From Arsenicibacter rosenii (GTDB lineage Bacteria; Bacteroidota; Bacteroidia; Cytophagales; Spirosomataceae): a stretch of DNA of 39,074 nt. Below the pieces are notes generated by a model, which saw nothing but the letters and a program-made list of their open reading frames with translations, was not told where the DNA came from and made no database searches. Location: contig NZ_MORL01000033.1 in the NCBI RefSeq assembly GCF_001870735.1, positions 1-39,074 on the forward strand. Direction: 5' to 3'. The translations under genes and the position numbers were made by a program. How positions within the stretch are numbered: position 1 is the stretch's first letter; each line of letters opens with the position of its first letter. Of the stretch, positions 23,308 through 29,600 are shown piece by piece.

Positions 23308-23710
23308 TCTAAAAGTAAAACAGCTGCATTTTGTGGTGCCGGTGGATGTGTACGGAAAGGACGTCGGTTTCTTCTTCGGGTACAACCACCGGCAGATTGC
23401 CGATATCCTGCTGAAGGCGGATAGTAAGAGCGCAACGCAGATCAGGGAGCAGATACTGAAGGAAACCGACGAGGATTACCACGGTGTAACGTTCCGGAGC
23501 GACAATGCAGCGATTCTGATAGCGATGCACGTGGTACCGGAGACGTGCAGGGAGTACAGCACACTGGTACATGAATGCTTTCACGCAGTGGAGGCGATAA
23601 TGGAAAACATCGGATGCAGTCATGATCAGGCCGGTAACGAGCCGTGGGCCTACCTGCTGTCATACCTGTACGAAGAAGCGACGAAGAAACTGGCGATCTA
23701 TTGCCCGTAA
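23300..23710 (+). CDS. HExxH zinc-metallopeptidase-like protein
   Basis: A 136-residue protein with a zincin motif H91-E-C-F-H95 in a helix (STLVHECFHAVEAIMENIG) and a downstream Glu (E114 in NEPWAYLL) placed like a third metal ligand. The pattern, including NEPxAYLLxYLYE, is similar to small metallopeptidase-like proteins found in many phages. Possible targets are a virion protein or host factor; substrate unknown. It could also be a structural relic without activity, but all three putative ligands are present. Confidence 0.75.
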   Translation: MANLKVKQLHFVVPVDVYGKDVGFFFGYNHRQIADILLKADSKSATQIREQILKETDEDYHGVTFRSDNAAILIAMHVVPETCREYSTLVHECFHAVEAIMENIGCSHDQAGNEPWAYLLSYLYEEATKKLAIYCP

Positions 23711-23712
23711 CC

Positions 23713-24018
23713 ATGGAACCGCACTTGGTACGGAAATTTACCTACCAGATTCTTTGGGGCTGTGTACCACCCAGAGTAAATGAGTACATGGTGAGTGTGA
23801 ACGGCAAAAAGACCGGTACGGTGTATCGGGTGGTGTCAATCCGGCTCATGAAACAGCGGGACATGGTTGATTGCGCCCGATACGCGATAGCAGCGGTACC
23901 GTGTCCGGAACTCAAAGAGCTGGCTGTGATTGAGCGCGATGGCGATTACTGCGATGTGTGGGTGAAGGGAGAACCGGCCCACGGTATTTTTTGGCTACCA
24001 AGAAAAAAGAAACCATGA
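23713..24018 (+). CDS. Small hypothetical protein
   Basis: A 101-residue basic protein, beta-rich (FTYQILWGCVPPRVNEYMVS, TVYRVVSIRLM, CDVWVKGEPAHGIFWLP). The ATG at 23713 is 2 bp after the preceding stop; an earlier in-frame start would lie inside the HExxH gene. It overlaps the following gene by ATGA. Family not recognised. Confidence 0.58.
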   Translation: MEPHLVRKFTYQILWGCVPPRVNEYMVSVNGKKTGTVYRVVSIRLMKQRDMVDCARYAIAAVPCPELKELAVIERDGDYCDVWVKGEPAHGIFWLPRKKKP

Positions 24019-24377
24019 CCTATTCCGAGATACTGGAGCTGATAAACCAGCTCAAAACCATCGAATCCCCGGCAATCAACTCGTTTTTTCCGGTAGTGAA
24101 AAACCCTGCTCTCTGGATGGGCGAGGCCGTGCTGGGGTTCAATCCGTTTTTAAAACATTTTGAGCTGCACGTTAACGAGGCTCAGTACAATATCATGGAG
24201 GCAAAACAGGACGAAAGCGAGGCGGCGGCCGTGCTGCATACACTTAAAATAAAGGTGTTGCCCGGAGTTAATGAGTTGATAGAAGAGGCTTCTGAGCTGA
24301 TTCGTGGCAACAAGATTCCAGGCGCCGGGAGCTTTCCTGCTGAACGGTGTGGTTTTTACTTTTCCAGAATGATTTAA
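24015..24377 (+). CDS. Small hypothetical protein
   Basis: A 120-residue protein, helical at the N-terminus (YSEILELINQLKTIESPA) with long amphipathic helices in the middle (SEAAAVLHTLKIKVLPG). It is coupled to the previous gene and ends 1 bp before the next. No domain recognised. Confidence 0.58.
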   Translation: MTYSEILELINQLKTIESPAINSFFPVVKNPALWMGEAVLGFNPFLKHFELHVNEAQYNIMEAKQDESEAAAVLHTLKIKVLPGVNELIEEASELIRGNKIPGAGSFPAERCGFYFSRMI

Positions 24378-24378
24378 T

Positions 24379-24900
24379 ATGATTCTCAAAACGATACAGC
24401 AGATCAACACGAAACTCGTAACCATTGCCGGCTCCCAGATCAGCGGGCTGGTGATGGTTACGTACTCCCAGCAGGATAAGGCCAATACGCTGCTTTTGCC
24501 GCTTGAACAAAAGCAGCTGGTGGTCGACAGCCGGTTTAAGCTGCAAACGGCCCATTTGCAGGGGGTGATGAACGCGGCCGGAACGACGCAGTACGGCTCG
24601 TATTCGGAAAACCAGTACACGGCGCTGATGGTGCTGTTTGGCCGCGGACAGTCGGCAACCGACGTACTGAAGGCAATGGAGGCGGTGAAGACAACGGCCT
24701 ACGTCCGGATCAGGCAGATTGATCAGGATACGCAGGCGGTACTGCAACGGTACTGGCAGATACGGCCGGGACAGGGCAAGAACTACGATCCGTCGTGGTG
24801 GGCGTGGGCAATTACCTACGAGATTCACAGCATCAGCGATCAGGATATTATCGACTTTAACACGGCCTTAGCAGAGGCCGAACTACTCAATAATGATTAA
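24379..24900 (+). CDS. Putative tail-region protein
   Basis: A 173-residue protein with a beta-rich first half (KLVTIAGSQISGLVMVTYSQ) and mixed second half (TTAYVRIRQID, WWAWAITYEIHSI). It lies directly before the presumed tail assembly chaperone, where a tail tube or tail terminator protein is often found. No diagnostic motif is seen, so this is a position-based suggestion. It overlaps the next gene by 8 bp. Confidence 0.58.
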   Translation: MILKTIQQINTKLVTIAGSQISGLVMVTYSQQDKANTLLLPLEQKQLVVDSRFKLQTAHLQGVMNAAGTTQYGSYSENQYTALMVLFGRGQSATDVLKAMEAVKTTAYVRIRQIDQDTQAVLQRYWQIRPGQGKNYDPSWWAWAITYEIHSISDQDIIDFNTALAEAELLNND

Positions 24901-25657
24901 AGACTTTAAGGAGGCATTTGACGCGGGGCTGATTGAGCCGGTGAGGCTACCCGACGGTAAGTTTCTGGAATGCGAAGGCGTCCGGTACTATCAGGCCAGT
25001 TCGGAGGGTATCAACATGGGCATCAGCCGCTGGTACGTGATCGGCGATATTTTCCGGCGGCACGATGAGCTGAAGCTGTCGGAAGACCTGCTACGTGCAT
25101 CGGTGGCCAGTACCAAATCATTTCTGAAACGGGTAATGGCGCAGGTGAATCTCGACGCCGAACAAGTGCTGGATGCAGCCAGGGAGGCGCTGATGGTGCA
25201 GGAGCGGGTCGAGCAGCGGATCAACCTGGGCCTGACGCTGGAGCTGGTGTACGAAATTGCGGGGGTCTATTTCTTTGCCGAGGATGAGAACCCGCACGAG
25301 GTCGATTCGGATAAGCGGCGGCGGAACTCGCGGCGGTTCATGGCCAAACCGGAGCTATACCCTTTTTTTTTACAGCTGCCTTTGAGCCGGTTCGTGCCAT
25401 TGCAGCAGCTATTCCACGCCGCTACCCTGAACTCGTGGAAGGAGAAAAACGAACTGGCGATGCTGGACTGGGCGCTCACCCGCTCGAAGCTGAAATTGAA
25501 TGGAGCCGACAGCGCGACGATTCAAACTATCAGTTCGCAGCTGGAGACCCTGTACGGATTGGATGGCTTACTCGACAGACTGTCGAAGGATACTACAACT
25601 TTGTTTCCGCCTGGTTCAGAGACCAGCAGCGACGGCTCGAACTCGCCGAGCAGCTGA
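24893..25657 (+). CDS. Putative tail assembly chaperone, zero-frame product
   Basis: A 254-residue helical protein in the gene position of the lambda gpG-type tail assembly chaperone, upstream of the tape measure gene. Around codons 158-160 it contains a run of nine T bases (25363-25371) with the heptamer T TTT TTA in the correct phase for -1 slippage. After the site the zero frame continues 94 residues to a Ser-rich end (SETSSDGSNSPSS). The -1 frame is open for about 102 codons. This resembles G/GT-type frameshift expression, but here both products have similar length. Family assignment rests on position and the frameshift signal. Confidence 0.65.
   Translation: MIKDFKEAFDAGLIEPVRLPDGKFLECEGVRYYQASSEGINMGISRWYVIGDIFRRHDELKLSEDLLRASVASTKSFLKRVMAQVNLDAEQVLDAAREALMVQERVEQRINLGLTLELVYEIAGVYFFAEDENPHEVDSDKRRRNSRRFMAKPELYPFFLQLPLSRFVPLQQLFHAATLNSWKEKNELAMLDWALTRSKLKLNGADSATIQTISSQLETLYGLDGLLDRLSKDTTTLFPPGSETSSDGSNSPSS
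25366..25372 (+). other. Putative -1 ribosomal slippery site
   Basis: Heptamer T_TTT_TTA, where TTT and TTA are zero-frame codons of the gene starting at 24893. This is the same heptamer type used in HIV-1 gag-pol. The last stop in the -1 frame is about 50 bp upstream (25312), and that frame is then open to 25680. A possible stem (AGCTGC at 25374-25379, GCAGCT at 25405-25410) follows, but it begins only 1 nt after the site, which is closer than usual. A homopolymer length error is the main alternative. Confidence 0.55.
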
Positions 25658-25680
25658 AGGAGCGGCAGAAGCAACGCTGA
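25372..25680 (+). CDS. Frameshift extension of the tail chaperone
   Basis: The -1 frame reading after the slippery site. It gives about 102 residues fused to the first 160 residues of the upstream gene (total near 262). It starts TAAFEPVRAIAAAIPRRY, and ends in a strongly helical, charged segment (WFRDQQRRLELAEQLKERQK). In classical tail operons the shifted product binds the tape measure protein. Over the first two thirds of the overlap the zero frame has the more typical codon choice; the distal part looks at least as protein-like in this frame. Could still be a chance open frame. Confidence 0.45.
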   Translation, partial: TAAFEPVRAIAAAIPRRYPELVEGEKRTGDAGLGAHPLEAEIEWSRQRDDSNYQFAAGDPVRIGWLTRQTVEGYYNFVSAWFRDQQRRLELAEQLKERQKQR

Positions 25681-25694
25681 AACCTGCAAAGGGA

Positions 25695-25732
25695 TGCAAA
25701 GGAAAACTGCAAAGGAAAACTGCAAAGGAAAT
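25695..25732. repeat. 13-bp tandem repeat
   Basis: Unit TGCAAAGGAAAAC repeated at 25695-25707 and 25708-25720, with a partial third copy from 25721. A related CTGCAAAGG precedes it. It lies between the tail chaperone stop and the inserted minus-strand gene and could be a slippage product at an insertion boundary. Confidence 0.7.
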
Positions 25733-25734
25733 GA

Positions 25735-26148
25735 TCAAAGGGACGGCACAGAGTCGTCCTTTTCTATTTCTATTCTGGTTGAATACAGCTCGCTGAACAA
25801 AAGATTGGCTGGTCCGGCGTCGATGCTGGCTGCGGTGCGTCCGATAATATCGCTGAGGGCGGCAATCTGTCTCTGATAAACTTCATGGTGTACAACAGAG
25901 CCGGCAAAAACACCGGAGAGGGTTACAGCATTCCGGCCACCGGCGGGACATCCCTGATCTTCGCTGAAGATGTTGCGGGAAGGAGTCAGGACGGCACTGA
26001 TGTAGATGTCTGTTTCTACGTGTACCAGTCTGGCATGCTGTTGCCAGATGGCCGCAATCGTCTTGAGGTAATTGTCTGATTTCAGCTCAGCTGAAGAAAA
26101 AAAGTCATTGCTTACTGACAGGGTAACAGACCAGTGTATTGTTTTCAT
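25735..26148 (-). CDS. Minus-strand cargo (moron-like) hypothetical protein
   Basis: A 137-residue protein on the strand opposite to all other element genes after the integrase. The reading is protein-like: a hydrophilic N-terminus, IAAIWQQHARLVHVETDIYI, a Pro/Gly turn region, LSGVFAGSVVHHEVYQRQIA, and an acidic end. No frame of similar quality exists on the plus strand here. It has its own TAnnTTTG box 24 bp upstream of its ATG and is bounded by a terminator, the usual design of a phage moron expressed in the lysogen. Function not recognised. Confidence 0.65.
   Translation of the reverse strand: MKTIHWSVTLSVSNDFFSSAELKSDNYLKTIAAIWQQHARLVHVETDIYISAVLTPSRNIFSEDQGCPAGGRNAVTLSGVFAGSVVHHEVYQRQIAALSDIIGRTAASIDAGPANLLFSELYSTRIEIEKDDSVPSL
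25741..25766 (+). terminator. Plus-strand terminator after tail chaperone
   Basis: A 7-bp stem (GGACGGC at 25741-25747 with GTCGTCC at 25753-25759, one G-T pair) with a 5-nt loop is followed by TTTT and a T-rich tail. It would end the operon that begins at 17168 and lies within the last codons of the convergent minus-strand gene. Confidence 0.6.
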
Positions 26149-26171
26149 GGCTCAGACGATTAGTTTTAGGC

Positions 26172-26179
26172 CAAATATA
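26172..26179 (-). promoter_or_regulatory. -7 box for the minus-strand cargo gene
   Basis: Read on the minus strand it is TATATTTG, a perfect match to TAnnTTTG, ending 24 bp upstream of the ATG at 26148. A TTTG occurs further upstream but at 26-bp rather than 19-bp spacing, so the -33 element is uncertain. Confidence 0.5.
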
Positions 26180-26188
26180 CAACATGCT

Positions 26189-26473
26189 ATGTTCTGCACG
26201 ATTACCAAACGACTGATTGCCGGCTCGCTGATTATCCTCGCCGGTTGCTCGAAGGGGCCGGAAGTGCCGCCCTGTTACGTCTGCACCTCGTTCGTGACAA
26301 CGACCTCAACCTCCCCGACGTTTGCGCCCCCGTCACCGTATTCGATGGATGTGACGGTGTGCGATGAAGCCGAGAAGAAAAAAAAGGAGGAGAAAAAAGT
26401 GGAAACAACGCCGCTGGGTTCGACGTACACCATTACCGTGACCACGCAGACGGTTTGCCGCAAAAAGAGCTGA
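26189..26473 (+). CDS. Small Cys-rich lipoprotein
   Basis: A 94-residue predicted lipoprotein: a basic N-terminus, a hydrophobic segment and the lipobox LAGC (Cys20) for signal peptidase II. The mature part has a CYVC motif, Thr/Pro-rich stretches, a Lys/Glu-rich patch and a beta-like Thr-rich end (YTITVTTQTVCRKK). Similar small Thr/Cys lipoproteins are common in Bacteroidota. It is divergent from the minus-strand gene with a 40-bp gap. Possible roles include surface change in the lysogen (superinfection block) or an outer spanin; the sequence does not decide. Confidence 0.72.
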   Translation: MFCTITKRLIAGSLIILAGCSKGPEVPPCYVCTSFVTTTSTSPTFAPPSPYSMDVTVCDEAEKKKKEEKKVETTPLGSTYTITVTTQTVCRKKS

Positions 26474-26495
26474 TCACCTGCATACCTGACACCAG

Positions 26496-26521
26496 AAGCC
26501 CGGCCAGTACCGGGCTTTTTT
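26496..26521 (+). terminator. Terminator before late leader copy 2
   Basis: A perfect 7-bp stem (AGCCCGG at 26497-26503 with CCGGGCT at 26510-26516), a 6-nt loop and six T residues. It follows the lipoprotein gene and sits immediately before the second copy of the leader module, as the terminator at 17041 does for the first copy. Confidence 0.88.
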
Positions 26522-26528
26522 CGTTGCA

Positions 26529-26625
26529 GTTGACCGCTCAACGGAATTCTGACGCCCCTGCCTACCACCCCACCCCGCGCGCCCGCGATCTTCGCTCTAC
26601 ATCATTCCTACAACAACAGATACTA
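26529..26625 (+). promoter_or_regulatory. Late leader module, copy 2
   Basis: Second copy of the module seen at 17076. It has the identical 20-bp core GTTGACCGCTCAACGGAATT (26529-26548), the GCCCGCGAT block at 26581-26589 with the same 52-bp offset, and further scattered matches (CATTC, ACAACA) towards the start codon. The tape measure gene ATG lies at 26626. Presence at the head of two late transcription units after terminators argues for a shared promoter or regulator site. Confidence 0.7.
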
Positions 26626-29600
26626 ATGTCAGAGCGGAACATTCGGGTTAGAATCGAGACGATTTCCGAACTCCCCGACGTGGCCGAACAGTACCAGCAG
26701 CTGGTTAAGCTCCAGAAGGATTACACCCAGACGGTGGAGCGGTCAGCGGACCAGATTGTCGGTGCACACAAGGAGGAGGGGAAAGCGATCCGGGACGTGT
26801 CGGACGAGCTGAAAAAACAGCAGTCAGAGTACGACAGACAGACGGCGGCGGTAAAGTCGGAGCTGAATGAGCAGACGGGAGCGGTGAAACGCGAGGCCTC
26901 GGAACAGACGACAGCGGTTAAGAAGGAGGCCTCGGAGCAGACGGCGGCGGTCCGGGCGGAACTGGTAAAGCAGACAACGGCGGTTAAGACCGAACTGAAC
27001 CAGCAGACGGATACGGTCCGGACGGAGCTGAACCAGCAGACCGGCATTCTGAAAACGGAACTGAATGAGCAGACGGCGGCGGTGAAGCGGGAGAACTCGG
27101 AGCAGGTAACGGCGATCCGGGGCATTTCGGATGATCTGAAGGCGCAGCGGAAACAGCAGACGGCCGACCTGAAAACGGAGCTTGGACAGCAGACGACGGC
27201 GATCCGCTCGGAACTCAACGAGCAGACGGCGGCGGTAAAGTCCGAGAATCTGGAACGGAAGGCCGAACTCGACCGGCAGACTGCGGTACAGAAAGCAGAA
27301 CTGAACCAGCAGACGGCGCAGTTCAAGACGGAACTCAACCAGCAGACGGCTACCCATAAGGCCGAACTCAACCAGCAAACCGCCCAGCAAAAAGCGGAAC
27401 TGAACCAGCAGACGGCAATTGTTAAGGCCGAGGCGGTCCAGCAAACGGCGGTAATTAAGGCCGAGCAGGACCGGCAGACGGCCAGCCTGAACGCGGAGCT
27501 GGATAAGCAGACGGCGGCCTATAAGGCCGAGCTGGCCAAGCAAGTGGCGACGGTGAAGGAAGAGGAGCGCCGCAAGACGCTGGCAGTGAAAGCGGAGCTG
27601 GACGAGCAGAGCCGGAACTATCAGGGGTTTGGGGGCGAGCTGAAAAATCTGGCCTCGATCATCGCGGCCACGTTCGCATTCGACCAGATCAAGCAGTTCG
27701 GCATGGAGGTGATCGACGCCAAGACGAAGATCGACTCGATGAAGATCGCCCTCGACCAGCTGCTGGGTTCCAAGCGCGTATCCAATGAGATTTACGCCCA
27801 GCTGGTGGATCTGGCCAAGACGACGCCGTTCGAGATGAAGGACATCGTAGACCAGACGGTGAAGCTGAAGGCGTACGGTATCGCTACCAATGACCTGTTG
27901 CCGACGATTACGGCACTGGGGAACATGGCATCGGTGGTCGGGGTGGAAAAACTGCCGCAGTTAACGCTCGCATACGGTCAGGTGGCAACCAAGGGCCGGT
28001 TGATGGGGGATGAAATGAGGCAGTTTACCGAGGCCGGGATTCCGATGTACGATCTGCTGGCGAAGGCGATGGAGAAGCCCAAAGAGGAGGTTATCAAGCT
28101 GGCGGCCGCGCACGAGATCAGTTTCGCCGACATCCGGAAAGCGGTACTGGATTCGTCGCAGGTGGGCGGCCAGTACTATAACCTGATGGCGCTGCAGTCG
28201 AAGACGCTGGGTGGTGAGGTGTCCAACCTGGCGGATAAGTTCTTTCTGGCAAAGGCCAAGATCGGGGATTTCTTCGAGGATGAGATCCGGGGCGGCATCC
28301 GGATACTGGCCGATATGACGGAGGGTTTTCTGGGGTCAGAGTCGGCGATCAGGCGGACGATGACGATTATTACCTCTGCGGTGACGGCGTTTGTGTCGCT
28401 GCGGGTGGCCACGTCGGCCGGTGCGGCGGCGTCGGCGGCGATGACGCTGGCACAGGAAGCGGGTACGTTTGCCATGGGCACCTACAACCTGGCACTGATC
28501 ACGGTGAAGGGTACTACTGAAGGTTTCACGGACGCGCAGATTGCATCGGCGGCAGCGGCCCGGTCGACGTGGGCGGCACTGGCAGCGAACCCGATCGGGG
28601 CGATTATCGCGGTGGTGGGTCTGGCCACGTCTGCCTATCTGGCATGGAAAGCGGCACACACCGACATAACGGAAGCAATGTCCGACGGCGAGGTGGCAAT
28701 CGTTAAGGAGCGCACGGAGCTGAATGCACTGGTAACAGCGGCGATGAATGCGAAACAGGGTACTGAGCAGCGGACGCAGGCAATAACCCTGCTGATGCAG
28801 AAGTATCCGGATTACTTCGCGGGTCTGAACGCCGAGAAAGTCAGCAACAACGAGCTGAGTTCGATCCTGACGCGGGTCAATGCGTCGTACATGGACCGGA
28901 TCAACCTGGCACGGGAAGCGTACCGGGTGGATAAGCTGGCCGAAGAGCAGAAGAAGCTACTCGAAGAGCAGGAGCAGCTGATTGAAAAGATCAGGAAGAA
29001 TGCGCCTGAGCTGTACGCCGAAGTGGGTGGGAATGTGGATAAGCTTGTGGAAAAGTTCAGAACGTCGGCGGTTGCGGTGCGGCAGGGGGACGGCTCGGAC
29101 AGCTGGACCAACCTGATTGATACGGCGATCTTCGGCAATAAGCCGGCGCAGAAACTGGTCGAGACGCAGGCGGCGCTGGAAAAGAACCAGAAGCAGATTG
29201 ACGAACACACAAAGGTGGTCGTCGGGCTCAACCAGAAAAGTAAGGATGCCCAGATTGCGACGGAGAACGCGCGGTGGACGGCGGTTAGTGCGAATCTGAA
29301 AACGGGCACGGACGAGTACGAAGCCGCCCTGAAAAAGCACAATGATACCCTGGCCGAGCTTCAGGGCAAGGCCCAGACGGTCGAATACACCTCAGCGGTT
29401 AACCACGATACGAAGAAAAAGGAGCAGGCGAAACTGACCTCATCGGAATTGCAGGCGATTCTGGCCAGACAGAATACCGACACGATGGAGGCGCAGCTGA
29501 AGGCACTGAAGGAGCAGGAGGACGTCGATATACAGGCGGCCAACAAAGCCGCAGCCAACAAGACGGATGCTGCACGCCGGATACTGGCCATCGAAGCCGA

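Noticed and set aside
26455-26625. 57-residue N-terminal extension of the tape measure
   Set aside because: It would translate through a strong terminator and the leader module shared with the ParB-like gene; the ATG at 26626 is better supported.
26824-27543. Long repetitive minus-strand frames opposite the tape measure repeat
   Set aside because: They are mirror images of the 33-bp repeat array; the plus-strand product is a clear tape measure protein.
26839-27606. CRISPR-like array
   Set aside because: The 33-bp periodicity is an in-frame coding repeat without spacers; no CRISPR array is seen anywhere in the window.
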